From Muricauda sp. SCSIO 64092 (GTDB lineage Bacteria > Bacteroidota > Bacteroidia > Flavobacteriales > Flavobacteriaceae), in contig NZ_CP095413.1 of NCBI RefSeq assembly GCF_023016285.1, forward strand, positions 3,427,001-3,491,000: a DNA stretch of 64,000 bases, written 5' to 3'. Below the pieces are notes generated by a model. That model had not been told where the DNA came from and did no database searches. It saw nothing but the letters and a program-made list of their open reading frames with translations. Made by a program: the position numbers and the translations under genes. This document shows, piece after piece, positions 45,601-57,310 of the stretch (position 1 is its first letter; every line of letters starts with the position of its first letter).

Positions 45601-46593
45601 ATGATCAGACTTTATCAGCTTAAAAACGCTTTGTTCTTTTTACTTATAACCTTTTTGACAATTTCCTGTAACAGTGATGATGATGGTGAGGACAGGCCGG
45701 ATGTGAGTATTTCGGATTTGGCAGGTAGTACAAGCGATCTGTCCACGCTGGCCGCCGCTTTGGAGCGGGCGGATTTAGTGGACGATTTGGATGGTGTAGG
45801 ACGTTTTACCGTTTTGGCCCCTACCAATGCCGCTTTTGCCGTTTTTTTGGATATTAACGACTTTGCGGATATAAATGCCGTTCCAGTGGATGTGCTTCGG
45901 CAATTGTTGTTGAACCATGTTGTTGCGGGAGAGTTCCGTAGCGCTCAATTGACGGGCCAAGTAGGGTATTTGCAGACTTCCGCAGCAGGTCCGGTTGACG
46001 GTATTACCCTAAGTCTGTTGGTTAATGGAAACAACGGTATTGTTTTTAACGATATGGCACAGGTAACCCAGAATGGCGGGGACATTATAGCTTCCAACGG
46101 CACCATTCATATAGTGGATGCCGTAGTGGAGTTGCCCACATTGCCCACATTGATTTCCGGGAACCCCATTTTCAGTGATTTGGTCACGGGCTTGACCACC
46201 GCTACGCCATCCGCGGATTATGTGACCATCCTATCCGAAAGCGGTCTATACACGCTGTTCGGTCCTTCCGATAACGCTTTTGATGCACTTTTTTCAAGTA
46301 ATCCCAATTGGAGTACCGTGGAGGATATTGATGAGGAAACACTTCTGGCGGTCCTAAACCATCATGTCATCGGCGGGGCCAACATTTTGTTGAGTGATAT
46401 GGAAAATGGCCAGGAATCCCCGGCGACTTTGGAAGGGGACGTTTTGAGGTTTAGTACAGGGGGTTCCAATTCCATACGTGTGGCAGACGGAAGCAGCAGT
46501 AACAATGCCCTCATTACCGTAGGAAATATTCAGGCGTCCAATGGGGTGCTCCACTTGATCGATCGGGTATTGATTCCCAACACAGATAACTAA
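45601..46593 (+). CDS. Lipoprotein with two fasciclin (FAS1) domains
   Basis: A 330-residue lipoprotein (lipobox LTISC, Cys21) with a short acidic linker (NSDDDGEDRPD) and two FAS1 domains. The first (about 35-175) has LAAALERADLVDDL, RFTVLAPTNAAF, LLLNHVVAGEF, IIASNGTIHIVDAV. The second (about 180-330) has YTLFGPSDNAFDALF, LLAVLNHHVIGG, IQASNGVLHLIDRVLIP. FAS1 domains mediate adhesion or protein-protein contact at the surface. Start at 45601 is a clear ATG. Confidence 0.95.
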   Translation: MIRLYQLKNALFFLLITFLTISCNSDDDGEDRPDVSISDLAGSTSDLSTLAAALERADLVDDLDGVGRFTVLAPTNAAFAVFLDINDFADINAVPVDVLRQLLLNHVVAGEFRSAQLTGQVGYLQTSAAGPVDGITLSLLVNGNNGIVFNDMAQVTQNGGDIIASNGTIHIVDAVVELPTLPTLISGNPIFSDLVTGLTTATPSADYVTILSESGLYTLFGPSDNAFDALFSSNPNWSTVEDIDEETLLAVLNHHVIGGANILLSDMENGQESPATLEGDVLRFSTGGSNSIRVADGSSSNNALITVGNIQASNGVLHLIDRVLIPNTDN

Positions 46594-46977
46594 AACCCGT
46601 ACTTTGTTGAAAATAGCAAGTTCCTGGGGATGGTATCTTGTAGGGTCTTGTTTTGATTGGGAATCTCCCAATTGAAGTGGCTGATTCATGCCCATCAAGG
46701 ATTTCCCCTTGCTCTGGAACCCCATGGCTTCGACCGGGAATACATGCTTCGGTGGGGGATACCCATCCAAAAACCCTTTTGCCAATACCCTTGATTTCTT
46801 CAAAAATAACCGCATTCATTTTCGATTTGGTCTTGGTAATGGCGGTGGAGATTTTTGGAATGGAACCACCTTCTATATATATGAGGTGAAGTTTTGATAC
46901 GGGGGCTTTGGGTGTACTTGATTTTGATGCTTTAAAAAGCTTAACATAATATTGTCAAAAAACTTGTTGTTCCGGCA
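46594..46977. other. Gap between the fasciclin gene and the rpsL promoter, with possible gene fragment
   Basis: The region has a perfect ATTGGGA-ATC-TCCCAAT hairpin at 46656-46672 without a T-run. The frame ending at 46897 reads IHFRFGLGNGGGDFWNGTTFYIYEVKF before its stop, which looks like the C-terminal end of a real protein, but nothing similar precedes it. It may be the tail of a lost gene. No tRNA or promoter was recognised before 46978. Confidence 0.3.
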
Positions 46978-47008
46978 TTTGTATTATTCTGAAATATCAC
47001 TACATTTG
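46978..47008 (+). promoter_or_regulatory. Promoter of the ribosomal (str-S10-spc-alpha) operon
   Basis: TTTG at 46978-46981 and TACATTTG at 47001-47008 are separated by 19 bases, an exact match to the Bacteroidetes consensus. Transcription should start near 47012-47015, at a small hairpin. Confidence 0.85.
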
Positions 47009-47011
47009 CAG

Positions 47012-47032
47012 CCCTCAAAATGAGGGTTTTTT
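47012..47032 (+). promoter_or_regulatory. Hairpin at the 5' end of the rpsL transcript
   Basis: CCCTC-AAAAT-GAGGG is a 5-bp stem followed by six Ts, four bases after the -7 box. It may protect the mRNA end or, given its T-run, act as a weak early terminator. The rplC promoter has the same arrangement. Confidence 0.5.
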
Positions 47033-47049
47033 ATTTAATAAGGATATAA

Positions 47050-47424
47050 ATGCCAACAATTTCACAATTAGTAAGAAAAGGAAGGAGCACAATTACCAAG
47101 AAGAGTAAATCGGCTGCTTTGGATTCTTGCCCACAGAGACGTGGAGTATGTACGCGTGTTTACACCACTACACCAAAAAAACCAAATTCTGCCATGCGCA
47201 AGGTGGCCAGGGTTAGGTTGACCAATGGCAAAGAGGTGAACGCATATATTCCAGGTGAGGGGCACAATCTCCAGGAGCACTCGATAGTATTGGTAAGAGG
47301 TGGAAGGGTGAAGGATTTGCCAGGTGTGCGATACCATATCGTACGGGGAGCTTTGGATACTGCAGGTGTTGCAGGTAGGACACAACGTCGTTCAAAGTAC
47401 GGTGCAAAACGCCCTAAAAAGTAA
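47050..47424 (+). CDS. rpsL: Ribosomal protein S12
   Basis: A 124-residue S12. [20 protein letters not shown] and [21 protein letters not shown] carry the conserved loops at the decoding centre; both lysines linked to streptomycin response (in KKPNSA and GRVKDLPG) are the wild-type residue. First gene of the large ribosomal operon. Confidence 0.99.
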   Translation: MPTISQLVRKGRSTITKKSKSAALDSCPQRRGVCTRVYTTTPKKPNSAMRKVARVRLTNGKEVNAYIPGEGHNLQEHSIVLVRGGRVKDLPGVRYHIVRGALDTAGVAGRTQRRSKYGAKRPKK

Positions 47425-47445
47425 TTCAACTTTTAGAAGGAAGTC

Positions 47446-47922
47446 ATGAGAAAAAGACAAGCGAAAAAAAGACCATTATTGCCCGATCCAAGGTTTAATG
47501 ACCAATTGGTGACGAGGTTCGTGAATATGATGATGTGGGACGGAAAGAAATCCGTCGCCTTCAAGGTTTTCTATGATGCGATCGATATTGTTGACCAAAA
47601 GAAAACCGACGATGAAAAAACAGCCCTTGAGCTGTGGAAAGATGCCCTTTCCAATGTTATGCCCCATGTAGAAGTACGCAGTAGGAGGGTAGGTGGTGCA
47701 ACTTTCCAAATTCCTATGCAGATCCGTCCAGATCGAAAGATTTCAACGGCTATGAAGTGGTTGATTAACTATGCACGTAGACGAAACGAGAAATCCATGG
47801 CACAAAAACTGGCGGCTGAGATTTTGGCAGCGGCAAAAGAAGAAGGTGCTGCTGTTAAGAAAAGAGTAGATACGCATAAAATGGCCGAGGCCAACAAAGC
47901 ATTCTCCCACTTCAGATTTTAA
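47446..47922 (+). CDS. rpsG: Ribosomal protein S7
   Basis: A 158-residue S7 that organises the head of the 30S subunit. It begins [17 protein letters not shown] and contains [22 protein letters not shown] core ([19 protein letters not shown]) and [14 protein letters not shown]. Normal length, 21 bases after rpsL. Confidence 0.99.
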   Translation: MRKRQAKKRPLLPDPRFNDQLVTRFVNMMMWDGKKSVAFKVFYDAIDIVDQKKTDDEKTALELWKDALSNVMPHVEVRSRRVGGATFQIPMQIRPDRKISTAMKWLINYARRRNEKSMAQKLAAEILAAAKEEGAAVKKRVDTHKMAEANKAFSHFRF

Positions 47923-47928
47923 TTCACA

Positions 47929-50058
<2,130 letters not shown>

Positions 50059-50068
50059 TTTTCAGAAG

Positions 50069-50374
50069 ATGAGTCAAAAAATCAGAATTAAATTAAAGTC
50101 TTACGACCACAATTTGGTGGACAAGTCTGCTGAAAAAATTGTGAAGACGGTCAAGACAACAGGAGCTGTCGTAACGGGTCCCATCCCATTGCCGACACAT
50201 AAAAAAATCTTTACGGTTTTGCGTTCACCACACGTGAACAAGAAATCCAGAGAGCAATTTCAATTGAGTTCTTACAAGCGTTTGCTTGATATTTATAGTT
50301 CTTCTTCCAAAACAATTGATGCTTTAATGAAATTAGAGCTCCCAAGTGGTGTGGAAGTCGAAATAAAAGTGTAA
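50069..50374 (+). CDS. rpsJ: Ribosomal protein S10
   Basis: A 101-residue S10: [56 protein letters not shown]. It also acts with NusB in antitermination. It is linked to fusA, while a 162-base gap with an internal promoter and hairpins separates it from rplC. Confidence 0.99.
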   Translation: MSQKIRIKLKSYDHNLVDKSAEKIVKTVKTTGAVVTGPIPLPTHKKIFTVLRSPHVNKKSREQFQLSSYKRLLDIYSSSSKTIDALMKLELPSGVEVEIKV

Positions 50375-50379
50375 ATTTG
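50372..50379 (+). promoter_or_regulatory. Internal promoter before rplC
   Basis: TAAATTTG matches the -7 box exactly and overlaps the rpsJ stop. A -33 TTTG is missing (only a TG is in place). A CCCTT-TTTAGG-AAGGG hairpin begins five bases after it (50384-50399), as at the rpsL promoter. Confidence 0.55.
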
Positions 50380-50453
50380 CACGCCCTTTTTAGGAAGGGA
50401 TTACATGTCCGGAGCCGCGAGCAAAGGAAAAACGGGAAAAAAGAATAAAAATC

Positions 50454-50489
50454 TGGGTCACAGACTATGTTCTTTGACCCAATTTTTTT
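50454..50489 (+). terminator. Terminator-like hairpin in the rplC leader (candidate attenuator)
   Basis: TGGGTCA (50454-50460) pairs with TGACCCA (50475-50481) across a 14-base loop, followed by A and seven Ts. It lies between the internal promoter and rplC, so it could stop transcription of the L3-L4 operon under control of a ribosomal protein or partly end the rpsJ transcript. Confidence 0.6.
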
Positions 50490-50536
50490 GCCAGAAAATG
50501 GCATTTTAAAAAGAAAAAAGCAATAAATAATAGAAT

Positions 50537-51154
50537 ATGTCTGGGTTAATTGGAAAAAAAATCGGCATGACCAGCATTTTTGATGAGAACGGAAGGAACA
50601 TTCCATGTACTGTCATTCAAGCTGGGCCATGCGTGGTTACCCAAGTCAGAACCGAAGAGGTAGACGGGTACAGTGCCCTTCAACTCGGTTTCGATGACAA
50701 GGCAGAAAAACGTGCTAGCAAGGCTGAACAAGGCCATTACAAAAAAGCAGGTACTTCGCCCAAAAAGAAAGTCGTTGAGTTCCGTGATTTTGAAGGAGAA
50801 TACAAATTGGGCGACACCGTTGGTGTTGATCTTTTTGTGGAAGGTGAGTTTGTGGATGTAGTTGGGACCTCCAAAGGAAAAGGTTTCCAGGGGGTAGTGA
50901 AAAGGCATGGTTTTGCCGGTGTTGGACAAGCAACGCATGGTCAGCACAACAGGCTTCGTGCCCCTGGTTCCATTGGTGCCGCCTCCACGCCATCAAAAGT
51001 AGTAAAAGGCTTGCGAATGGCTGGTAGAATGGGAGGTGAACGTGTAACCGTCCAAAACCTTCGTGTGTTGAAAATAGTGCCTGAAAAGAACCTTATTGTT
51101 GTTAAGGGGGCTGTTCCAGGTCATAAAAATGCTTACGTAACCGTAGAAAAATAA
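50537..51154 (+). CDS. rplC: Ribosomal protein L3
   Basis: A 205-residue L3: [31 protein letters not shown], then the finger [25 protein letters not shown] and [13 protein letters not shown]. One of the earliest proteins in 50S assembly. First gene after the candidate attenuator. Confidence 0.99.
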   Translation: MSGLIGKKIGMTSIFDENGRNIPCTVIQAGPCVVTQVRTEEVDGYSALQLGFDDKAEKRASKAEQGHYKKAGTSPKKKVVEFRDFEGEYKLGDTVGVDLFVEGEFVDVVGTSKGKGFQGVVKRHGFAGVGQATHGQHNRLRAPGSIGAASTPSKVVKGLRMAGRMGGERVTVQNLRVLKIVPEKNLIVVKGAVPGHKNAYVTVEK

Positions 51155-51158
51155 GGGT

Positions 51159-51788
51159 ATGAAAGTAGCAGTATTGGATATTAATGGTAAGGATACAGGA
51201 AGAAAGGTAGAACTTTCTGACGATGTGTTCGGTATTGAGCCTAACAATCATGCCATTTATTTGGATGTAAAGCAGTATTTGGCGCACCAGCGCCAAGGTA
51301 CGCACAAGGCCAAGGAAAGAGCTGAAATTGCAGGAAGTACGCGTAAGTTGAAAAAGCAAAAAGGTACCGGTACCGCAAGGGCAGGAAGTATCAAATCCCC
51401 CGTTTTTAGGGGTGGTGGCCGAATTTTTGGTCCAAGACCAAGAAATTATAGTCAAAAGCTGAACAAAAATGTAAAGCGTTTGGCCCGTAAATCGGCATTC
51501 AGTCTAAAATCCAAGGAAAAAGCATTGCTGGTGGTCGAGGACTTCAATTTTGAAGCGCCTAAGACCAAGGATTATGTGTCTTTTTTGAATTCTTTGGGAA
51601 TTGCGGACAAAAGGTCCTTAGTAGTATTGGGCGGTGGCAATGACAATGTGTTTTTGTCTTCACGAAACCTTAAACGTTCCGAAGTGGTGACCAATGACCA
51701 ATTGAGTACCTACAAAATCATGAATGCGAAAAGTGTTGTGCTTTTGGAAGGGGCAGTAGAACAAATACAGGCTAATCTTACAAAATAG
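51159..51788 (+). CDS. rplD: Ribosomal protein L4
   Basis: A 209-residue L4 with the long internal loop STRKLKKQKGTGTARAGSIKSPVFRGGGRIFGPRPRNYS that reaches the exit tunnel. In E. coli L4 represses its own operon by attenuation; the hairpin in the leader upstream of rplC would suit a similar control here, which is an inference. Confidence 0.99.
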   Translation: MKVAVLDINGKDTGRKVELSDDVFGIEPNNHAIYLDVKQYLAHQRQGTHKAKERAEIAGSTRKLKKQKGTGTARAGSIKSPVFRGGGRIFGPRPRNYSQKLNKNVKRLARKSAFSLKSKEKALLVVEDFNFEAPKTKDYVSFLNSLGIADKRSLVVLGGGNDNVFLSSRNLKRSEVVTNDQLSTYKIMNAKSVVLLEGAVEQIQANLTK

Positions 51789-51795
51789 GAAAGCG

Positions 51796-52086
51796 ATGAG
51801 TGTATTGATAAAACCAATCATAACAGAGAAAATGACCGCGGATAGCGAGTTGTTCAATCGTTACGGTTTCTATGTTGACCCAAAGGCCAACAAATTGGAA
51901 ATCAAGGAAGCCGTGGAAAGTACATATGGCGTTTCCGTTGAAAAGGTTAGAACCATGAATTACGGTCCAAATCGGAAAACGAGGTATACCAAGACCGGAA
52001 TTCAACATGGCAAAACGAATGCCTTGAAAAAAGCTATCGTTGATGTTGCCGAAGGTGATATTATTGATTTTTACAGCAATATATAA
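51796..52086 (+). CDS. rplW: Ribosomal protein L23
   Basis: A 96-residue L23, located at the tunnel exit where it contacts trigger factor and SRP. VLIKPIITEKMTADSE and YGPNRKTRYTKTG are typical. Seven bases after rplD. Confidence 0.98.
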   Translation: MSVLIKPIITEKMTADSELFNRYGFYVDPKANKLEIKEAVESTYGVSVEKVRTMNYGPNRKTRYTKTGIQHGKTNALKKAIVDVAEGDIIDFYSNI

Positions 52087-52095
52087 CAGAGGGTA

Positions 52096-52920
52096 ATGGC
52101 AGTTAGAAAATTAAAACCCATCACTCCTGGTCAGCGTTTTAGAGTAGTAAACGGATTTGACGCGATTACTACTGATAAGCCGGAGAAGAGTTTGCTCGCT
52201 CCGTTAAAAAAGACCGGAGGTAGAAACAGTCAAGGGAAAATGACCATGCGCCACAGAGGTGGGGGTCACAAAAGGAGGTATCGTATCATTGATTTCAAGC
52301 GTGATAAGTATGGTGTGGAAGCTGAGGTGAAATCAATTCAATATGACCCAAATAGAACAGCATTCATCGCCCTATTGGAATATAAGGATGGTGAAAAAAG
52401 ATACGTTATAGCGCAAAATGGATTGCAAGTAGGTCAGAAAGTAATTTCCGGGGAAAAAGCGGCACCAGAGATTGGCAATGCCATGCCTTTGGGTGAAATT
52501 CCTCTGGGGACCATTATTTCTTGCATTGAATTGCGTCCGGGACAGGGAGCGAACATGGCCCGTAGTGCAGGGACTTTTGCACAATTAATGGCAAAAGACG
52601 GAAAGTTTGTGACCGTAAAATTGCCAAGTGGGGAGACCCGAATGATATTGGCAACTTGTATGGCCACGATAGGGGCCGTTTCGAATTCGGACCACCAACT
52701 CCTGGTTTCCGGTAAAGCAGGTAGAAGTAGGTGGTTGGGTAGAAGACCAAGAACAAGACCGGTAGTAATGAACCCTGTCGATCACCCAATGGGTGGTGGT
52801 GAAGGAAGGGCTTCCGGAGGTCACCCAAGATCAAGAAACGGTATTCCTGCCAAGGGATATAGAACCCGTTCCTTGACCAAAGACAGCAACAGATATATTG
52901 TAGAACGAAGAAAGAAATAG
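52096..52920 (+). CDS. rplB: Ribosomal protein L2
   Basis: A 274-residue L2: [26 protein letters not shown] near the start and [23 protein letters not shown] with the histidine near the peptidyl transferase centre. Full length, nine bases after rplW. Confidence 0.99.
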   Translation: MAVRKLKPITPGQRFRVVNGFDAITTDKPEKSLLAPLKKTGGRNSQGKMTMRHRGGGHKRRYRIIDFKRDKYGVEAEVKSIQYDPNRTAFIALLEYKDGEKRYVIAQNGLQVGQKVISGEKAAPEIGNAMPLGEIPLGTIISCIELRPGQGANMARSAGTFAQLMAKDGKFVTVKLPSGETRMILATCMATIGAVSNSDHQLLVSGKAGRSRWLGRRPRTRPVVMNPVDHPMGGGEGRASGGHPRSRNGIPAKGYRTRSLTKDSNRYIVERRKK

Positions 52921-52926
52921 GAAAAC

Positions 52927-53205
52927 ATGGCACGTTCACTTAAAAAAGGACCATTCGTTCACCATAGTTTGGAGAAAAAAGTCCAGGCCAATGTAGAGTC
53001 GGGCAAGAAGACCGTCATCAAAACATGGTCAAGGGCTTCAATGATAACCCCTGATTTTGTAGGGCAGACCATTGCGGTACATAATGGAAGGCAATTTGTC
53101 CCTGTATATGTTACTGAAAACATGGTAGGCCACAAATTGGGCGAATTTTCACCTACCCGTTCCTTTAGGGGGCATGCGGGTGCTAAAAACAAAGGTAAAA
53201 AGTAA
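52927..53205 (+). CDS. rpsS: Ribosomal protein S19
   Basis: A 92-residue S19 in the 30S head: [59 protein letters not shown]. Confidence 0.99.
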   Translation: MARSLKKGPFVHHSLEKKVQANVESGKKTVIKTWSRASMITPDFVGQTIAVHNGRQFVPVYVTENMVGHKLGEFSPTRSFRGHAGAKNKGKK

Positions 53206-53211
53206 TAGGCG

Positions 53212-53631
53212 ATGGGAGTTCGAAAAAGACAAATGGCAGAACGTATTAAGGCAGAAAAGAAAGACTTGGCTTTTGCTAAGTTGAACAACTGTCCAACGTC
53301 TCCACGAAAAATGCGGTTGGTTGCGGATTTGATCCGTGGCAAACAAATTGAAATGGCCCTGGCCATACTTCGGTTCAATCCAAAAGAAGCCTCAAGAAGG
53401 TTGGAGAAACTATTGCTATCCGCAATCGCCAACTGGGAAGCTAAAAATGAGGATGCCAGTATTGAGGACGCCGATTTGTATATAAAGGAAATCCGTGTGG
53501 ACGGTGGGACAATGTTGAAAAGACTGCGTCCTGCACCTCAGGGACGGGCCCACAGAATCAGAAAACGTTCCAACCATGTAACCCTGGTTTTGGGCGCACA
53601 TAATAATGTAACAACAGAAACAACGGCTTAA
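53212..53631 (+). CDS. rplV: Ribosomal protein L22
   Basis: A 139-residue L22 whose loop lines the exit tunnel: [20 protein letters not shown] and [24 protein letters not shown]. Six bases after rpsS. Confidence 0.99.
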   Translation: MGVRKRQMAERIKAEKKDLAFAKLNNCPTSPRKMRLVADLIRGKQIEMALAILRFNPKEASRRLEKLLLSAIANWEAKNEDASIEDADLYIKEIRVDGGTMLKRLRPAPQGRAHRIRKRSNHVTLVLGAHNNVTTETTA

Positions 53632-53635
53632 GTAT

Positions 53636-54352
53636 ATGGGACAGAAAACCAATCCGATAGGAAATCGTTTAGGAATCATCAGGGGATGGGAATCCAACTG
53701 GTACGGAGGAAACGATTACGGTGATAAGTTGGCAGAGGATGACAAAATCAGGAAGTACATCCATGCACGTTTGGCAAAAGCCAGTGTTTCCAGGGTGATT
53801 ATTGAAAGAACCCTAAAATTGATTACCATTACCATTACTACGGCAAGGCCCGGTATCATTATTGGTAAGGGAGGTCAAGAAGTTGATAGACTTAAAGAGG
53901 AATTGAAGAAAATCACCAATAAGGAGGTTCAAATCAATATCCATGAAATAAAAAGACCGGAATTGGATGCCAATTTGGTGGCCGCCAGTATTGCAAGGCA
54001 GATAGAAAGTAGGATTTCCTATCGTAGAGCAATAAAAATGGCGATTGCTGCGGCCATTCGTATGAATGCTGAAGGAATCAAAGTGCAGATTTCGGGTCGT
54101 TTGAACGGGGCTGAAATGGCGCGTTCAGAAACATACAAAGATGGTAGAATTCCGTTGTCGACCTTCCGTGCCGATGTGGACTATGCCCTGGAAGAGGCCC
54201 ATACCACTTATGGTAGGTTGGGTATCAAGGTGTGGATCATGAAGGGTGAGGTTTATGGCAAACGTGAGCTTTCCCCGCTGATAGGACTTTCCAAAGGAGG
54301 TTCCAAAGGAGGGAAACAAGACGGAGGCAAAAGGCAACGAAGAAGAAAATAA
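53636..54352 (+). CDS. rpsC: Ribosomal protein S3
   Basis: A 238-residue S3 with a KH domain ([21 protein letters not shown]) and the C-terminal [14 protein letters not shown] and [15 protein letters not shown]. It helps unwind mRNA at the entry site. A basic Lys/Arg-rich tail ends the protein. Confidence 0.99.
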   Translation: MGQKTNPIGNRLGIIRGWESNWYGGNDYGDKLAEDDKIRKYIHARLAKASVSRVIIERTLKLITITITTARPGIIIGKGGQEVDRLKEELKKITNKEVQINIHEIKRPELDANLVAASIARQIESRISYRRAIKMAIAAAIRMNAEGIKVQISGRLNGAEMARSETYKDGRIPLSTFRADVDYALEEAHTTYGRLGIKVWIMKGEVYGKRELSPLIGLSKGGSKGGKQDGGKRQRRRK

Positions 54353-54374
54353 TTGAGTTTAAAGCGCAGGTAAG

Positions 54375-54794
54375 ATGTTACAGCCGAAAAGAACAAAATT
54401 TAGAAAAGCCCAGAAAGGGAGAATGAAGGGAATATCCCAAAGGGGCCACCAACTTTCCAATGGAATGTTCGGTATCAAATCCTTGGATTCCCACTTTATT
54501 ACTTCCCGTCAAATTGAAGCGGCGCGTATTGCTGCTACACGTTATATGAAAAGGCAAGGGCAGCTATGGATCAAAATTTTCCCGGACAAGCCCATTACCA
54601 AAAAGCCTTTGGAAGTACGGATGGGTAAAGGTAAGGGTGCCCCAGAGTACTGGGTGGCTGTGGTCAAACCTGGGCGAATTATGTTTGAGGTGGGCGGTGT
54701 GCCCCATGATATTGCAAAGGAAGCCTTGCGATTGGCAGCACAGAAGCTACCTGTAAAAACAAAATTTATAGTGGCCAGGGATTACGCTGGATAA
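54375..54794 (+). CDS. rplP: Ribosomal protein L16
   Basis: A 139-residue L16 near the A site: [24 protein letters not shown] and [24 protein letters not shown]. Confidence 0.99.
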   Translation: MLQPKRTKFRKAQKGRMKGISQRGHQLSNGMFGIKSLDSHFITSRQIEAARIAATRYMKRQGQLWIKIFPDKPITKKPLEVRMGKGKGAPEYWVAVVKPGRIMFEVGGVPHDIAKEALRLAAQKLPVKTKFIVARDYAG

Positions 54795-54805
54795 ACTGAT
54801 AGATC

Positions 54806-54997
54806 ATGAAACAAGCAGAAATTAGGGAATTATCGGTTGAAGAGCTTCAGCAAAAATTGGCTGAATCAAAGAAAGAATATGCGGATTTGAAAATGGCCCA
54901 CTCCGTGACGCCGTTGGAAAACCCAATGCAGATACGAAAAACGAGAAGAACGGTCGCAAGATTGGCAACAGAGTTAAGTAAAAGGGAACAAGAATAA
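54806..54997 (+). CDS. rpmC: Ribosomal protein L29
   Basis: A 63-residue, all-helical L29 at the tunnel exit: [20 protein letters not shown] and [17 protein letters not shown]. Confidence 0.98.
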   Translation: MKQAEIRELSVEELQQKLAESKKEYADLKMAHSVTPLENPMQIRKTRRTVARLATELSKREQE

Positions 54998-55010
54998 CGG
55001 ATTGTGCCTT

Positions 55011-55277
55011 ATGGAAGAGACAACAATTAGAAATTTAAGAAAAGAAAGAATAGGGGTCGTTACCAGTAACAAAATGGAAAAATCCATTGTGGTTTCTGAG
55101 GTAAAGCGTGTAAAGCACCCTATGTACGGTAAATTCGTTTTGAAGACCAAGAAGTATGTTGCCCATGACGAGAAGAACGATTGCAATGAAGGCGATACCG
55201 TACGCATTATGGAAACAAGGCCTTTGAGCAAAACCAAATGCTGGAGGTTGGTAGAAATCATTGAAAGAGCTAAATAA
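55011..55277 (+). CDS. rpsQ: Ribosomal protein S17
   Basis: An 88-residue S17, one of the primary 16S-binding proteins: [19 protein letters not shown] and [21 protein letters not shown]. The ATG at 55011 is used; a TTG nine bases earlier would add only MCL. Confidence 0.98.
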   Translation: MEETTIRNLRKERIGVVTSNKMEKSIVVSEVKRVKHPMYGKFVLKTKKYVAHDEKNDCNEGDTVRIMETRPLSKTKCWRLVEIIERAK

Positions 55278-55279
55278 TC

Positions 55280-55648
55280 ATGGTACAACAGGAATCAAGA
55301 TTAAAAGTTGCGGATAATACAGGTGCCAAGGAGGTACTTACCATTCGTGTACTTGGGGGAACAAAAAGAAGGTATGCCTCATTGGGGGACAAGATTGTGG
55401 TCACCGTAAAGGAAGCCGCTCCCAACGGAGCAGTAAAAAAAGGTTCTGTTTCCACTGCGGTGGTAGTACGTACCAAGAAAGAAGTAAGAAGGCCCGATGG
55501 TTCGTACATCAGATTTGATGATAATGCCTGTGTGCTGCTCAATCCGGCCGGAGAGATGAGGGGCACCCGTGTGTTTGGACCTGTTGCCAGGGAATTGCGC
55601 GATAAGCAGTATATGAAAATTGTTTCATTGGCCCCTGAGGTACTTTAA
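55280..55648 (+). CDS. rplN: Ribosomal protein L14
   Basis: A 122-residue L14 at the subunit interface: [27 protein letters not shown] and [18 protein letters not shown]. Confidence 0.99.
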   Translation: MVQQESRLKVADNTGAKEVLTIRVLGGTKRRYASLGDKIVVTVKEAAPNGAVKKGSVSTAVVVRTKKEVRRPDGSYIRFDDNACVLLNPAGEMRGTRVFGPVARELRDKQYMKIVSLAPEVL

Positions 55649-55659
55649 AAGATATTGAA

Positions 55660-55965
55660 ATGAAGTTGAAGATCAAAACAGGAGATACCGTTACCGTTAT
55701 TGCCGGGGACCATAAAGGTTCCGAGGGAAAGGTGATGAGTGTTGACCTTAAGAAGAACAAGGCCATTGTGGAAGGTGTAAATGTTGTGAAAAAACATGAA
55801 AAGCCCAGTGCACAAAACCCTCAAGGGGGCATTGTCGAAAAAGAGGCACCGATTCATATTTCCAATCTTTCATTGATGGAAAATGGAGAGGCCGTTAGAG
55901 TTGGTTTTGCCTTTAAGGATGGTAAAAAAGTAAGAGTATCCAAAAAAACAGGAGAAACAGTCTAG
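55660..55965 (+). CDS. rplX: Ribosomal protein L24
   Basis: A 101-residue L24 with the KOW motif [19 protein letters not shown] near the start. It starts 50S assembly. Confidence 0.98.
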   Translation: MKLKIKTGDTVTVIAGDHKGSEGKVMSVDLKKNKAIVEGVNVVKKHEKPSAQNPQGGIVEKEAPIHISNLSLMENGEAVRVGFAFKDGKKVRVSKKTGETV

Positions 55966-55967
55966 TC

Positions 55968-56519
55968 ATGAGCTATATACCAAGACTAAAGCAAGAATAT
56001 AAGGAACGCGTGGTGAAGGCCCTATCCGAGGAGTTCGGGTACAAAAACATCATGCAGGTTCCCAAACTGCAAAAAATTGTGGTTAGCCGTGGTGTTGGAG
56101 CGGCTGTTGCCGACAAAAAACTGATCGATCATGCAGTGGATGAACTGACCATGATTACAGGGCAAAAAGCGGTTTCCACCATGTCCAAAAAGGATGTTGC
56201 AGCCTTTAAGTTACGTAAGGGAATGCCCATTGGTGCGAAAGTTACGTTACGAGGAGAGCGTATGTATGAGTTTTTGGATCGATTGATTACCTCTGCATTG
56301 CCACGGGTCAGGGATTTCCAAGGGGTTAGGGCCACTGGTTTTGACGGACGTGGAAATTACAACCTAGGGGTTACCGAGCAAATCATTTTTCCAGAAATCA
56401 ATATTGACAAAATCAACAGGATCAACGGAATGGATATCACTTTTGTGACTTCCGCTGACACGGATAAGGAAGCAAAATCATTGTTGAGCGAATTGGGTTT
56501 ACCCTTTAAAAAGAATTAA
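55968..56519 (+). CDS. rplE: Ribosomal protein L5
   Basis: A 183-residue L5 that binds 5S r[68 protein letters not shown]. Confidence 0.99.
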   Translation: MSYIPRLKQEYKERVVKALSEEFGYKNIMQVPKLQKIVVSRGVGAAVADKKLIDHAVDELTMITGQKAVSTMSKKDVAAFKLRKGMPIGAKVTLRGERMYEFLDRLITSALPRVRDFQGVRATGFDGRGNYNLGVTEQIIFPEINIDKINRINGMDITFVTSADTDKEAKSLLSELGLPFKKN

Positions 56520-56520
56520 G

Positions 56521-56790
56521 ATGGCCAAAGAATCAATGAAAGCCCGTGAACGAAAAAGGGCGAAAATGGTAGCCAAATATGCCGAGAAAAGAAAAGCTTT
56601 AAAAGAAGCCGGAGATTACGAAGCATTGCAAAAACTCCCTAAGAACGCTTCTCCTGTGCGTATGCGCAATAGGTGTAAGTTAACGGGAAGGCCCAGAGGG
56701 TACATGAGGACTTTTGGGATTTCCAGGGTAACTTTTAGGGAAATGGCCAACAAAGGATTAATTCCAGGTGTAACAAAAGCAAGCTGGTAA
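56521..56790 (+). CDS. rpsN: Ribosomal protein S14 (long, zinc-free form)
   Basis: An 89-residue S14 with only one cysteine ([30 protein letters not shown]), so it is the long form without a zinc site. One base after rplE. A 103-base gap with heptad repeats follows before rpsH. Confidence 0.98.
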   Translation: MAKESMKARERKRAKMVAKYAEKRKALKEAGDYEALQKLPKNASPVRMRNRCKLTGRPRGYMRTFGISRVTFREMANKGLIPGVTKASW

Positions 56791-56794
56791 AATT

Positions 56795-56883
56795 GAATGT
56801 GGAATGACGAATTTAGATTGTAGCACATTGAGTAATGAAAAATTGATAATTCAACATTCGTAATTCAACATTTGTAATTCATA
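56795..56883. repeat. Facing heptad blocks between rpsN and rpsH (GAATNNN x3 ... ATTCNNN x5)
   Basis: Three units of form GAATNNN (56795-56815) are followed, after about 33 bases, by five units of the reverse form, ATTCNNN or ATTTNNN (56849-56883), all in exact 7-base steps. The two blocks could pair in RNA at their four-base cores and leave three-base gaps. It is the only gap of this size in the rplC-rpsH stretch. Confidence 0.7.
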
Positions 56884-56893
56884 ATTAAGAAAG

Positions 56894-57292
56894 ATGCTAA
56901 CAGATCCAATTTCAGATTATTTGACACGAATTAGAAATGCCAGCCGTGCTGGGCATAGGGTTGTCAATATTCCTGCTTCCAACTTGAAGAAAGAAATGAC
57001 CAAAATCCTTTTTGACCAAGGCTTTATTCTAAGTTATAAGTTCGAGGAGGACAAGGTACAGGGAAACATAAAGATTGCATTGAAATATGACAAGTTCACC
57101 AAAGAGCCAGTTATCAAAAAATTGCAACGCGTAAGTAAGCCCGGACTAAGAAAATATGTAAATGCCGGTGAATTGCCACGGGTACTTAACGGATTGGGAA
57201 TAGCAATTGTTTCCACTTCCCATGGTGTAATGACAAGTAAACAGGCGGGCAAAGAGAATGTAGGTGGCGAGGTATTGTGCTACGTATATTAA
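56894..57292 (+). CDS. rpsH: Ribosomal protein S8
   Basis: A 132-residue S8: [21 protein letters not shown] and [27 protein letters not shown]. In E. coli S8 represses the spc operon; no matching site near rplX was recognised here. Confidence 0.99.
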   Translation: MLTDPISDYLTRIRNASRAGHRVVNIPASNLKKEMTKILFDQGFILSYKFEEDKVQGNIKIALKYDKFTKEPVIKKLQRVSKPGLRKYVNAGELPRVLNGLGIAIVSTSHGVMTSKQAGKENVGGEVLCYVY

Positions 57293-57310
57293 AAAGAAAA
57301 CGAACAAGAG

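Noticed and set aside
46656..46672. Perfect 7-bp hairpin ATTGGGA/TCCCAAT as a terminator for the fasciclin gene
   Set aside because: There is no T-run after it, so an intrinsic terminator is not supported. It could still be a protein-binding site.
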